A DNA stretch of 64,000 nt. Origin: Desulfoscipio gibsoniae DSM 7213 (GTDB lineage: Bacteria; Bacillota; Desulfotomaculia; Desulfotomaculales; Desulfallaceae). This document shows positions 47,160 to 55,626 of this stretch, one piece after another (position 1 is the stretch's first letter; every line of letters begins with the position of its first letter). A model generated the notes under the pieces. That model had not been told where the DNA came from, searched no databases, and saw only the letters and a program-made list of their open reading frames with translations. Made by a program: the position numbers and the translations under genes. The stretch is from NCBI RefSeq assembly GCF_000233715.2, contig NC_021184.1:3951486-4015485 (forward strand). The letters are read 5' to 3'.

Positions 47160-47423
47160 TGTGTACTCATGCCAGCTACCTTTCTTGGGGCTGGCTTTTT
47201 ATATTAGATAGACGGACTGACTGACTAATTCAAATCTATTTTAATTAGTTTTTATACTCAGGCTTTACTTCATTACAAGCACATATTTTTAAAGAGAAAA
47301 CCAAACTATGGGCAAGAGTTAGCCTCGTCATAAAAACCCATCTGTTAGACCTTGCACTATTAGCGAGGTAGATTGGTCCCCAAAGTATAATCAAAAAGGT
47401 GATTTTTCAAGGTACCAGTTTGG

Positions 47424-47946
47424 TATACTTTTTAAGTAGCGAATCCACCTGATGCAAAGCAACAAATGAATGACATTCTTCACTAGTCATATTTTGATAT
47501 ATTGAAAGAACATGGCCTCTAAACTCCATCTGGTAACCATTCATGATTTTATTTATTGTTTCTAGCAATCGGAGTGAATAATCTGGGAGAGAAATTTTGA
47601 AGGTAAGGTCAAAATGTTGCTCTTGAATTAGCCATTCTGTCTCAATAAATTTTCTTAAAAAGTGAAATGCTCTCTCTCTGTTGTTATGTTGCTCCAGTAA
47701 TTCTTCAGTTTCAGCAGATATGATAATTTTTTCAGAAGATGTTTCCAGGTATTCAGTAAAAAGATCAATAATTATTTCACGATCAATTGTATAGATTGTC
47801 TTCCGATACTGTTCATATACTAGGAGAAGAAGATCAGCATGAACATGTCTTAACTGACCAGAGAGCACTGAAAATAGATTTTGAGGAATATATGAGAATA
47901 AGCCCAATAGCATCACCTTCGTACACTTTTCACCATTATACCCCAT
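47424..47946 (-). pseudogene. jetA: jetA, 5' part (N-terminal), cut off by a transposon
   Basis: About 174 codons from an ATG behind GAGGT: LGLFSYIPQNLFSVLSGQ, ADLLLLVYEQYRKTIYTIDR, FIETEWLIQEQHFDLTFK, then YRGHV-like FRGHVLSIYQNMT and SLLKKYT, where the transposon end begins. This is the N-terminal winged-helix part of JetA (DUF5716-type MukF-like kleisin). Together with 41822-42783 it makes roughly 490 residues, the normal size. Confidence 0.85.
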
Positions 47947-48212
47947 TTTTTACCTCTTTCAAGCACATATAACGCAAAGAGTAACGGAATAGATTTAATA
48001 GTCATCATCCTAAAAAAGCAATTTTAAAAAGCCCACTACCGGTTAAGTGATAAGCTAAAAATTGGTGTTGCTGGAAAAGTCCCATAGGAATACTGGAGAA
48101 TTACTGGAAAATATTTTAAGATTAACTTAGAACAAACTTGTTACTGTTCACTTAATGTAGAATATACAAACAACTTTTCTCAAATTAAAATAGACTGCGC
48201 TACAAGTTAAGC

Positions 48213-48252
48213 AAAATCCCTACCAATATTTAAAAATTTGGTAGGGATTTTG
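48213..48252. terminator. bidirectional terminator between GNAT and jetA
   Basis: AAAATCCCTACC and GGTAGGGATTTT pair around a 16-base AT-rich loop, with A/T-rich tails on both sides. It would end the GNAT transcript (minus strand) before jetA. Confidence 0.65.
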
Positions 48253-48374
48253 TATTCAATGAAAAATATAAGCAATGAAAAATAAAATAAAGGGAAGACA
48301 TGAGCTGCTAGTTTTTCCTTCTATATTGATTTAATAGGGCTGAGTGAACAGGATATTTTAATTATCTCTTAAAA

Positions 48375-48950
48375 TTAATATATTAAGCGTATCATCTGAA
48401 TCATAGAATTACCATCTAAATCCGGTTCATTATCATAGTCGTTAAATCCATTCCTTCTGTAGAAATTGACTAAATAATCAATATGTCTACACTCAATTAG
48501 AACAATTCTTCCACCAACCAACTCACTGGTTTGTCCAATTACACCTAATGCATATTCCATAATTATATCGCCGGTTATGGAATCAGTTGGATAGGCAGCG
48601 TTTTTGCCTAACTGGCCAATTATGTAACAAGGAAATTCAGATATACGCTTTCCTCGTAAAGTAGAGGAAAAACCATCAAGCTTTTTAACACGATTACCAG
48701 AAAAACCTTCCGGAACAATTAGAATATGTAAGGCTATCGTAAAATAAGCCAGGAGTCTCAATTTGCCAGTATGAACTGCTTCTTTATCAAAAAGCAAATA
48801 CGTTCGAGACTTTGAGGCATTTTCAAATTTAATGGCTCTTGTCTTAAGGAAGCTTTCAATGTCAGGGTCAGCAGGGCAAATAAAAGAGGATATGACTTCA
48901 TCTGTGGCAGTCATATCCTGATTCATCAGCGTTTTGAGCGGGATAAGCAT
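48375..48950 (-). CDS. GNAT-family acetyltransferase, probable toxin
   Basis: 191 residues. The GNAT fold shows FTIALHILIV, ISEFPCYIIGQLGKNA (acyl-CoA loop QLGKNA after the central strand), IIMEYALGVIGQTSELVGG, IVLIEC and the final YRRNGFNDYD. The start overlaps the small upstream gene, an arrangement typical of type II toxin-antitoxin pairs in which the GNAT acetylates aminoacyl-tRNA. The toxin role is inferred from pairing and length. It lies in the same island as Wadjet. Confidence 0.75.
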   Translation of the reverse strand: MLIPLKTLMNQDMTATDEVISSFICPADPDIESFLKTRAIKFENASKSRTYLLFDKEAVHTGKLRLLAYFTIALHILIVPEGFSGNRVKKLDGFSSTLRGKRISEFPCYIIGQLGKNAAYPTDSITGDIIMEYALGVIGQTSELVGGRIVLIECRHIDYLVNFYRRNGFNDYDNEPDLDGNSMIQMIRLIY

Positions 48951-49132
48951 TGTGTTAATATCTGCTCACTCCTCAATCGTTCAGAAGGAGAAAAGAGTTC
49001 CTTGTTGATAGGCTTATTCCGCTTTTCGGATGTGAGGATCTGGTAAAGCTTCTCAACCGATTCTGGATTAGTGACGATCATACGTTTGTCAAATGTACTT
49101 GTTGCCATATCAAAGAGACCTCCTTTCTTCAT
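48926..49132 (-). CDS. probable antitoxin of the GNAT pair
   Basis: 68 residues, MATSTFDKRMIVTNPESVEK onward when started at the inner ATG, ending SERLRSEQILTQCLSRSKR. The stretch FDKRMIVTNPESVEKLYQIL resembles small partner proteins seen before GNAT toxins. AAGGAGG lies before the inner methionine near 49108. It overlaps the toxin by about 25 bases, implying translational coupling. Confidence 0.65.
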   Translation of the reverse strand: MKKGGLFDMATSTFDKRMIVTNPESVEKLYQILTSEKRNKPINKELFSPSERLRSEQILTQCLSRSKR

Positions 49133-49379
49133 TATATGTTGTTTAGGAAATTATAGTTGCATCAAAAACTTATAAACTGAAAACTCCCATAACTACTTAT
49201 AGATAGCATAGTTCACAATACATAATTTTGCAATACTGAATCTGAAAACTTCGAGAAAATAAACTGGCACTCTCTAGGGCTGCGTTTACTTGCGAATCTT
49301 CTTCTTGATTTTGGTTGGTTTTGTTGACCATCGCCGGTGAACCGGACGTAACCCGGTTGTTACTGAGGCGTTTATCAAT

Positions 49380-49415
49380 AAAAAAGCCGAGGATATTGAT
49401 ACCTCAGCTTTCCTG
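49380..49415 (-). terminator. tRNA-Cys terminator
   Basis: Minus strand AAAGCTGAGG-loop-CCTCGGCTTTTTT just past the tRNA 3' end. It forms part of the 65-bp repeat. Confidence 0.8.
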
Positions 49416-49444
49416 GAAAAAATTGGAGGCGACACCCGGATTTG
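49380..49444. repeat. right 65-bp repeat (att-like)
   Basis: Pairs with 34386-34450 at 59 of 65 bases. It covers the tRNA-Cys terminator and the 3' end of the intact tRNA. The two repeats bracket 15 kb containing Wadjet, the GNAT pair and two insertion elements. Confidence 0.7.
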
Positions 49445-49498
49445 AACCGGGGGATAAAGGATTTGCAGTCCTCTGCCTTACCACTTGGCTATGTCGCC
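49424..49498 (-). tRNA. tRNA-Cys (GCA)
   Basis: 75 nt with encoded CCA. Acceptor GGCGACA/TGTCGCC, anticodon loop CTGCAAA with GCA, T-loop GGTTCAAATCC. Intact cloverleaf. Confidence 0.95.
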
Positions 49499-49523
49499 GT
49501 ATTTATTTGTCCGCCGCATCGCA

Positions 49524-49609
49524 GTATTAATATTAACAAATTACCGCCGGCCAGTCAAGGGTATTTTCCGCCAAAAATAATCATTTAGCTTAAATAAAAA
49601 TCCACCAAC
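49524..49609. repeat. 86-bp target duplication, left copy
   Basis: Identical over 86 bases to 51616-51701 and directly abutting the IS1634-type element. IS1634 is known for long, variable target duplications. Confidence 0.85.
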
Positions 49610-49650
49610 CGTTAGTTTAACAGCCTAGTTAACTAGAGAAAACCCGAACA

Positions 49651-49684
49651 CCCTTGCGACATAAGGCCGCAAGGGTTTTTTTTA
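49651..49684 (+). terminator. terminator at IS left end
   Basis: CCCTTGCG-N9-CGCAAGGG followed by nine T. It lies upstream of the transposase and would block read-in transcription from outside. Confidence 0.75.
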
Positions 49685-49779
49685 TTTTAAATTTTATTCA
49701 TTTTTATGTGGCATAATTTGGCACAATATGTTATAATAGAGACATGGTCTGGCTATGCAGATATGGGAGGTTTCTTGTT

Positions 49780-51516
49780 ATGTATCTCAAAAAAACGTAT
49801 CGAAAAGAATCAGGCAGAACCTATCTTGTTATCGCCCAAAAATACAGAAACCCCGTAACCAATATTTCAACTGATCGAACCATAAAGTCCCTGGGTTACT
49901 TGGATGAGCTGGAAAAGGAATATGACGATCCCATCGCTCATTTCAAAGAAGTCGCCCGCAAGATGACGGAGGAAGAAAACAAAAAGAAAAAGCTGACACT
50001 GACCATCAACATGGATGAACAGCTCGTCCAAGGGGCTGATGACAGGAAAAATTTTGGTTATGTCGCAATCTTAAAGATCTACCATGAACTCGGACTGCAT
50101 CGCTTCTTCAATAACCGAGCACGTAATGAAAGTTTCAAGTTTAACACTAACTCCATCATGATGTTGCTTGTCGTCTCCAGACTACTATCGCCCGGTTCCA
50201 AGAAGAAGGCGTTCGAAGAACGGCGCCGTTATTTTGAGCGCTTTAATTTTTCGCTTGCGGATGTGTACCGTGCCCTTTCGCATTTTGCAAAGATCGCCAA
50301 GGAATTCCAACGGTATCTGCACGGGCAGATCGCAGAGAAATACGGGAGCAACACAAAGACGATCTACTATGATGTCACGAATTTCTACTTTGAGGTCGAC
50401 GAGGCGGATGAGTTACGTAAATACGGCAGGTCGAAAGAGCATCGCCACGACCCGGTCGTCCAAATGGGACTTGCGATGGACGCAGACGGAATTCCGCTGC
50501 ATTATGAACTTTTTCCCGGAAACAAGCTGGATAAAGAAACATTCCGCTCCGTCATCGGCGAAGTCAGGAAGAATTACGGCACAGGCAGGATCGTGGTGGT
50601 CGCCGACATGGGGATCATCACAGGCGACAACATTTATTACCTGACCGGCGGAAAGAACAGTAATGGATATGTGTTTAGTTTTTCTGTCCGCGGCGGCACG
50701 GACGCTTTTAAAAATTATGTGCTTGATAACGAGGGTTATGTCGGAACTGACGGCAAGCCGGCCGGCGAGGATGCCGAATTCAAAATAAAGAGCAGGAGAA
50801 TTGCGCGGGACATTAATGTAACCATGAAAAGTGGCAAGACGGCAAAGAAGACTGTGTATGAAAAGCAAGTTGTGTTCTGGGCAAAGAAGTACGCGGACAA
50901 AGCAAGGGCGGAGCGGAAAGAGGTTGTGAAAAAGGCATTGGATCTTGTGGCGGATCCAAAGAAGTATAACAAAGCCATAACCTACGGCGCGGCCAAGTAC
51001 GTCAAACATCTGGAATTCGATAAGGAGACGGGTGAAGTCCTTGAAGGTAAGCAACGTCCATACTTTGATTCTGATAAACTTGCGCAAGAGGAAATGTACG
51101 ATGGTTATTATGCAATCGTCACCAGTGAACTGCATATGTCCGATGGGGAGATTATTGATACATACCGTGGGCTGTGGGAGATTGAGGAAACCTTCAGGGT
51201 CACGAAGGGTACGCTTGAGGCGCGCCCGGTATACGTCTCTCGGGAAGACCGCATCGGTGCGCACTTCCTCACCTGTTTCATTGCTCTCATTATCTTACGG
51301 CTTATTCAGAAGAAAACGGAACGGCGTTTCTCGGCGGAAAGGATTGTTGAGTGCCTAAACAGAATCGCCTGCTCCAATGAGCAGGATAACCTCTACATGT
51401 TCGATTACCGAAGCGAGATCTCCGATGCCATCGGTAACGCTCTCGGCATTGATTTTACGAAAAAAAGACTTAGACTTAGTGATATAAAAAATATTTTAGC
51501 TAACAGTAAAAAATGA
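49780..51516 (+). CDS. IS1634-family transposase
   Basis: About 578 residues from the inner ATG at 49780 (MYLKKTYRKESGRTYL) with GGGAGG upstream. DDE-type (IS4/IS1634 superfamily): TIYYDVTNFYFEVDEADELR holds the first aspartate, VVVADMGIITGDNI the second, and YRGLWEIEETFRVTKG the YREK-like glutamate region. Intact and probably active given the perfect target duplication. Confidence 0.9.
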   Translation: MYLKKTYRKESGRTYLVIAQKYRNPVTNISTDRTIKSLGYLDELEKEYDDPIAHFKEVARKMTEEENKKKKLTLTINMDEQLVQGADDRKNFGYVAILKIYHELGLHRFFNNRARNESFKFNTNSIMMLLVVSRLLSPGSKKKAFEERRRYFERFNFSLADVYRALSHFAKIAKEFQRYLHGQIAEKYGSNTKTIYYDVTNFYFEVDEADELRKYGRSKEHRHDPVVQMGLAMDADGIPLHYELFPGNKLDKETFRSVIGEVRKNYGTGRIVVVADMGIITGDNIYYLTGGKNSNGYVFSFSVRGGTDAFKNYVLDNEGYVGTDGKPAGEDAEFKIKSRRIARDINVTMKSGKTAKKTVYEKQVVFWAKKYADKARAERKEVVKKALDLVADPKKYNKAITYGAAKYVKHLEFDKETGEVLEGKQRPYFDSDKLAQEEMYDGYYAIVTSELHMSDGEIIDTYRGLWEIEETFRVTKGTLEARPVYVSREDRIGAHFLTCFIALIILRLIQKKTERRFSAERIVECLNRIACSNEQDNLYMFDYRSEISDAIGNALGIDFTKKRLRLSDIKNILANSKK

Positions 51517-51550
51517 AGTATCCCCTACATATTTCTGAAAATATATGAAT

Positions 51551-51590
51551 GCCGCAACCCCTTTATTTATATGGGTTGCGGCCTATTTTT
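51551..51590 (+). terminator. transposase terminator
   Basis: GCCGCAACCC-N12-GGGTTGCGGC followed by CTATTTTT, 35 bases after the transposase stop. Confidence 0.8.
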
Positions 51591-51615
51591 ACCCTCTTAT
51601 GCTGTCAAAGTCAGG

Positions 51616-51701
51616 GTATTAATATTAACAAATTACCGCCGGCCAGTCAAGGGTATTTTCCGCCAAAAATAATCATTTAGCTTAAATAAAAATCCACCAA
51701 C
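51616..51701. repeat. 86-bp target duplication, right copy
   Basis: Exact second copy of 49524-49609, on the far side of the IS1634-type element. Perfect identity points to a recent insertion. Confidence 0.85.
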
Positions 51702-51816
51702 TGTAACAAAACCATAAAGGATCAGAAATCCTATCGGGGCATTAAAGATAATATAACAAAACACGCGCTTTAACCACCACCAAAAGCGCCACTGATATAA
51801 TATCCACTGAGGTGTA

Positions 51817-51839
51817 AAGGATGCGTACTACGCATCCTT
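51817..51839 (-). terminator. hairpin downstream of the subtilase gene
   Basis: AAGGATGCG-TACTA-CGCATCCTT, a 9-bp perfect stem six bases past the subtilase stop. The tail is only weakly T-rich. Confidence 0.5.
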
Positions 51840-51845
51840 ATTAAT

Positions 51846-53171
51846 CTACGGCGCAAGCGACCCCACTGCCGATTCCCGCGCTGCCAACCTTGCATCCACC
51901 AGACCGGCACCTTGTTCATTGGCGGAGTATTCGCCCAAAGAGCTGCAGGAGCTAATCAACCTCTCCTTTACCTGATCGGGGGAGAGATCTGGTTTGGCTT
52001 CCAACAGCAAAGCCACCACTCCACAGCAAATGGGCGTAGCCATGGAAGTACCGGAAAGAACAGTGTAATTGTCATCATACCGGGAAGCGCTGTCATTCTT
52101 ATCCAAATTCGAGCCGGGTGCCCGCAAAGAAATGATATTGCTGCCAGGCGTCATCAGGTCGGGTTTGGTTAGACTATCTATGGTGGGCCCGCGACTGGAG
52201 AAGTCGGCCACTTCATCATCACCTGTATCAATAGTATTAAAATCATTGGATGCCCCCACCGTTATGATGACTGGATCAATGCCCGGGGTGCTGATGGTAC
52301 TTTCATTAGGCCCCTCATTACCGGCGGCTGCGCAAACCACTACACCGGACCGCCAGAGCTCTTCCACTGCAAGGCACAGCGGGTCCTCTTTGTATGATTG
52401 CACGGCAGTACTTCCCAGAGATAGGTTTACCACTTTAATATTGTGCCGCGATTGGTTATCCCGACACCACTGCACAGCCTCGATAACAGCGGAAAGACTT
52501 CCCGACCCGTATTTGTCCAGCACTTTCAAACCCACCAAACCCGCCCCCGGCGCCGGGCCGCGAAATTTTCCACCAGAGCGACTGCCGTCCCCGGCGACAC
52601 AACCCGCTACGTGTGTACCGTGGCCATTATCGTCATAGGCAGCTGTATTATTATTTACAAAATCCTTAAAAAAGGTTATTCTATTGGCCACATCAGGATG
52701 CGGGTGAATTCCGGTGTCTATCACCGCCACCGTTACCCCGGCCCCGGTATACCGGGCTCCGTCCGGAGACTGCCATAGATCAGAGGCTCCCACTGTCGGA
52801 GAGGCTACATTTAAAAGAGCTTTTACCTCGTAATCATACCAGACTTTAACCACGGATATATGCTGCACCACTTGTTCCAGCCGCTCCGTACTGAGTTCAG
52901 CCGACACCGCGTTTATTACACTCAGTTCTCTTTTCACTTTGATACCAAGCGTATTGGTAAGTGTTCGCAGTTCAGCAGTACCTCTGTACAGCGAATCAAA
53001 TTGAATAATAACCCGATGTTTATGCCACTTTCTTTTTAATTTACATACCAATTTCTGTAAAAAACACGGTACGTATTTAACAGGTTTATAATCGGCAATT
53101 ACCCTACTCTTTAAATTGTTGCACATTTTAAACCTGTTTTCCCGTACCCATTTTAATTGTTGGAATAACAT
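51846..53171 (-). CDS. subtilisin-like serine protease (S8)
   Basis: About 441 residues from the ATG at 53171, which has AAAGGAGG upstream. N-terminal part (1-120) resembles an inhibitor-like propeptide (LSVINAVSAELSTERLEQV). The catalytic triad is D in VAVIDTGIHPHPDVA, H in GHGTHVAG and S in SGTSMATP; the oxyanion asparagine is in AAAGNEGP. No clear signal peptide is visible, although the basic hydrophobic N-terminus is unusual, so an intracellular or sporulation-associated role is possible. Intact. Confidence 0.9.
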   Translation of the reverse strand: MLFQQLKWVRENRFKMCNNLKSRVIADYKPVKYVPCFLQKLVCKLKRKWHKHRVIIQFDSLYRGTAELRTLTNTLGIKVKRELSVINAVSAELSTERLEQVVQHISVVKVWYDYEVKALLNVASPTVGASDLWQSPDGARYTGAGVTVAVIDTGIHPHPDVANRITFFKDFVNNNTAAYDDNGHGTHVAGCVAGDGSRSGGKFRGPAPGAGLVGLKVLDKYGSGSLSAVIEAVQWCRDNQSRHNIKVVNLSLGSTAVQSYKEDPLCLAVEELWRSGVVVCAAAGNEGPNESTISTPGIDPVIITVGASNDFNTIDTGDDEVADFSSRGPTIDSLTKPDLMTPGSNIISLRAPGSNLDKNDSASRYDDNYTVLSGTSMATPICCGVVALLLEAKPDLSPDQVKERLISSCSSLGEYSANEQGAGLVDARLAARESAVGSLAP

Positions 53172-53314
53172 GGCCCTAAAACCTCCTTTAATATTAATTA
53201 ACATGTTATTCCAACAGGGTAAGATGCGTTACTCTCTTAACGGAGAAAGAAGTACAATGCACTAAAGCACAGGGGGTGGTTTTTAGAGGGGCAATCGGGA
53301 GTTTTACAAACAAA

Positions 53315-53353
53315 AAGGCTCAAATGCCGCACATTAGCAGGCATTTGAGCCTT
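53315..53353 (-). terminator. terminator of the tRNA operon
   Basis: AAGGCTCAAATGCC pairs with GGCATTTGAGCCTT (14 bp); on the minus strand it is followed by TTTTTG, downstream of tRNA-Gly. Confidence 0.75.
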
Positions 53354-53385
53354 ATCAATTTCAAGCATTCACGGAGATCAGGGGG

Positions 53386-53418
53386 GAAGCAGGGGGACGG
53401 TTCTCTTGCTTCCCCTTT
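53386..53418. repeat. REP-like hairpin
   Basis: GGGGAAGCA and TGCTTCCCC flank GGGGGACGGTTCTCT. Short elements of this GGGGACGGTTCT type recur in many Clostridia genomes; only one copy is seen in this window. Confidence 0.4.
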
Positions 53419-53512
53419 TCCCCCGGCCTTCAGCTGCCATTTGGCTCCAATTTGGCTCGGCAGGCATGCCGGGCGAACGCAAAGTAACCCGCCATACTGG
53501 CGGGTTACTTAC

Positions 53513-53587
53513 TGGAGCGGAAGACGGGATTCGAACCCGCGACCCTCGCCTTGGCAAGGCGATGCTCTACCACTGAGCTACTTCCGC
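53513..53587 (-). tRNA. tRNA-Gly (GCC)
   Basis: 75 nt with CCA; acceptor GCGGAAG/CTTCCGC, anticodon loop TTGCCAA, T-loop GGTTCGAATCC. Last of three tandem tRNAs. Confidence 0.95.
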
Positions 53588-53590
53588 ATA

Positions 53591-53666
<76 letters not shown>

Positions 53667-53672
53667 TTATAT

Positions 53673-53751
53673 TGGCGGAGCTGACGGGAATCGAACCCGC
53701 GATCTTCGGCGTGACAGGCCGACATGTTAGACCGCTACACCACAGCTCCGC
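53673..53751 (-). tRNA. tRNA-Asp (GTC)
   Basis: 79 nt with CCA; acceptor GCGGAGC/GCTCCGC, anticodon loop CTGTCAC. First of the three-tRNA operon Asp-Phe-Gly. Confidence 0.94.
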
Positions 53752-53867
53752 GCTTGCCTCGAACCAGTTTCCTTTAAGGACCCCGGCCCGTTGACATTGT
53801 TAAGTATACAAAAAAAAAGCTTTCATGTCAAATGGAATTTTTTTAGACGGCTCATTTTTTCTTATTT

Positions 53868-54728
53868 TCAGCTGCCAAATAGTAAAATTGCTTCCCGAAC
53901 CAGTTTGGCCGCCAGCAGTGCAGTGCGGTCGGACTGGTCATAAACCGGGCAGACTTCAACCAAATCCATACCCACCACATTTAATCCCTTGAGCATATGC
54001 AAAGCTGCCATAATTTCCACGGAGCTGCACCCGCCCGGCTCAGGCGTCCCTGTGCCCGGGGCAAAGGCGGGGTCCACCACATCGATATCCAGGGTAACAT
54101 ATATTGGACGCCCGCGCAACCGTTCCATGGTTTGCCGCAGCGGATTAAGTATTTCAAAGGGGTAAAAACCGGTGTTTTCATACCCGTAGGCAAATTCATC
54201 GGCTGTGCCGGAACGGATACCAAACTGAAAAAGGTTACGGCTTCCCACCACCTCTGCCACCCGGCGCATCACGGTGGCATGGGACAGGCTTTCCCCAAGG
54301 TAGTCTACACGCAGGTCGGCATGGGCGTCAAAATGCAGCACTGCCAGGCCGGGAAATCTTTGCGCGGTTTGCTTGACCGGCGCCAGGGTAATCAGATGCT
54401 CGCCGCCCAAAACCAGCGGAAACTTGTCGTCAGCCAACAGCTTGCCAACCACATCCTCCAACCGGTTCAGGCTCTGGGGCACATGCCCGAAGGGCAGCAC
54501 TACATCGCCGGCGTCGTAGTAACAGTAATCTTTTAAATCCAGCTGCTGGTAGGGGCTATATTCCTCCAGCCCCACGGAAACCTCCCGGATACGCTGGGGA
54601 CCCGAGCGGGTGCCCGGCCTGAAGCTGACAGTAAAATCCATGGGCGCCCCCACCAGCACCAGCCGGGCCGCCTGGTAATCAGAGCCGGCCCCCATAAAAC
54701 CGCCGCAATGTTCTAGGAACTCGTGCAT
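53868..54728 (-). CDS. speB: agmatinase (ureohydrolase)
   Basis: 286 residues. The binuclear manganese site is visible as GGEHLITL, HFDAHADLR and LDIDVVDPAFAPGTGTPEPG. It hydrolyses agmatine to putrescine and urea. Third gene of the polyamine operon, 39 bases after speE. With the upstream arginine decarboxylase it gives the arginine-agmatine-putrescine route, and speE then makes spermidine. Intact. Confidence 0.92.
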   Translation of the reverse strand: MHEFLEHCGGFMGAGSDYQAARLVLVGAPMDFTVSFRPGTRSGPQRIREVSVGLEEYSPYQQLDLKDYCYYDAGDVVLPFGHVPQSLNRLEDVVGKLLADDKFPLVLGGEHLITLAPVKQTAQRFPGLAVLHFDAHADLRVDYLGESLSHATVMRRVAEVVGSRNLFQFGIRSGTADEFAYGYENTGFYPFEILNPLRQTMERLRGRPIYVTLDIDVVDPAFAPGTGTPEPGGCSSVEIMAALHMLKGLNVVGMDLVEVCPVYDQSDRTALLAAKLVREAILLFGS

Positions 54729-54767
54729 TCGTTTACACTCCCGGTGAAATTATTACGAAAAGTACCG

Positions 54768-55607
54768 CTACTTGTGCGGCAATAATTCCTTTACAAAGGG
54801 CTGCAGTACAAATGCAGAGCGGTGCACCTCAGGTGAATACCACTTGGTTTTTAAGGCCGCTATTTTACCCTGATTCAACTCCACTGTCAGCGGGTCATGC
54901 TTTTTGGAGCCCATGGTAAATGTCCAGTAGCCGCCGGGATAGGTGGGTACCACAGCCCAAAAGAGTCTGTTCAACGGGTATATACCGCTAATAGTAGTGG
55001 TCACCTGAGTAATCAGGCTGCTGTTAAAAAACGGCGACTCGGTCTGGGCCACGAACAGCCCGTCCTCGGTTAGCGCGTCGAATACACTGCGATAAAATTC
55101 CTCACCGAATAAACCCACCGCCGGGCCAACCGGGTCGGTGGAGTCAACGATAATCATATCATAAACACCTTTGTTTTCCTTCACATGTTTAATACCGTCA
55201 TCAACCAGTATTTCCACACGGGGATCTTCAAAGCCCGAGCTCAATTCGGGAAAGAATTTTTTAGCCACGTCAATGACCATTTGGTCAATTTCCACGTGCA
55301 CAACTTTCTCAATACCCTTGTGCTTGACAATTTCCCGCACCGCGCCTCCGTCCCCGCCACCGATGACCAGAACTTTTTTAGGGTTGGGATGGGTGTTTAA
55401 CCCCACATGGGTAATCATTTCATGGTAAACAAATTCATCCTTAATATTAGTCTGAATTACATTATCCAAAGTGAGCATGCGCCCAAATTCAACAGTATCC
55501 AAAACCGCTACCTTTTGAAAAGGTGACTGGCCACTGAACAGTACCTCCCGCACCCGGCAGCCAATCCGTAAATGTTTTGTCTGATCTTCGGTGAACCAAA
55601 CCTCCAT
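54768..55607 (-). CDS. speE: spermidine synthase
   Basis: 279 residues, starting MEVWFTEDQTKHLRIGCRV. Methyltransferase-like fold with VLVIGGGDGGAVREIVKHKG (cofactor loop), HVEIDQMVIDVAKKFFPEL, and YDMIIVDSTDPVGPA (putrescine/aminopropyl gate). It transfers aminopropyl from decarboxylated SAM to putrescine. It lies 19 bases downstream of the arginine decarboxylase. Confidence 0.94.
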   Translation of the reverse strand: MEVWFTEDQTKHLRIGCRVREVLFSGQSPFQKVAVLDTVEFGRMLTLDNVIQTNIKDEFVYHEMITHVGLNTHPNPKKVLVIGGGDGGAVREIVKHKGIEKVVHVEIDQMVIDVAKKFFPELSSGFEDPRVEILVDDGIKHVKENKGVYDMIIVDSTDPVGPAVGLFGEEFYRSVFDALTEDGLFVAQTESPFFNSSLITQVTTTISGIYPLNRLFWAVVPTYPGGYWTFTMGSKKHDPLTVELNQGKIAALKTKWYSPEVHRSAFVLQPFVKELLPHK

Positions 55608-55626
55608 GTTATCCCTCCTGAGCCAT

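Larger units (their letters stand above)
42795..47428 (+). mobile_element. IS21-like transposon with ParB-type passenger, inserted in jetA
   Basis: The left end GTATACCAAAAAAGG (42795) and the right end CCAGTTTGGTATAC (47415-47428) are inverted relative to each other. GTATAC may be the 6-bp target duplication. Inside are five plus-strand genes: an unknown protein, a ParB-like protein, IstA, IstB and a small protein. The left end carries two direct copies of ACCAAAAAAGGAACCAG (42798, 42878), likely transposase sites. It splits jetA, whose halves lie on either side. Confidence 0.8.
49610..51615 (+). mobile_element. IS1634-type insertion sequence
   Basis: About 2.0 kb between the two 86-bp direct repeats. 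The ends CGTTAGTTTAACAGCCTA and, inverted, CTGACTTTGACAGCATAA form an imperfect inverted repeat with shared TTT-ACAGC. It contains one transposase gene flanked by internal terminators at both ends. Confidence 0.85.

Noticed and set aside
48926..49132. Reading the small gene as a ribbon-helix-helix antitoxin.
   Set aside because: The pattern of alternating polar and hydrophobic residues in a first strand is not convincing; I only call it a probable partner.
50413..51264. A 283-codon minus-strand open frame.
   Set aside because: It is a shadow of the intact IS1634-type transposase.
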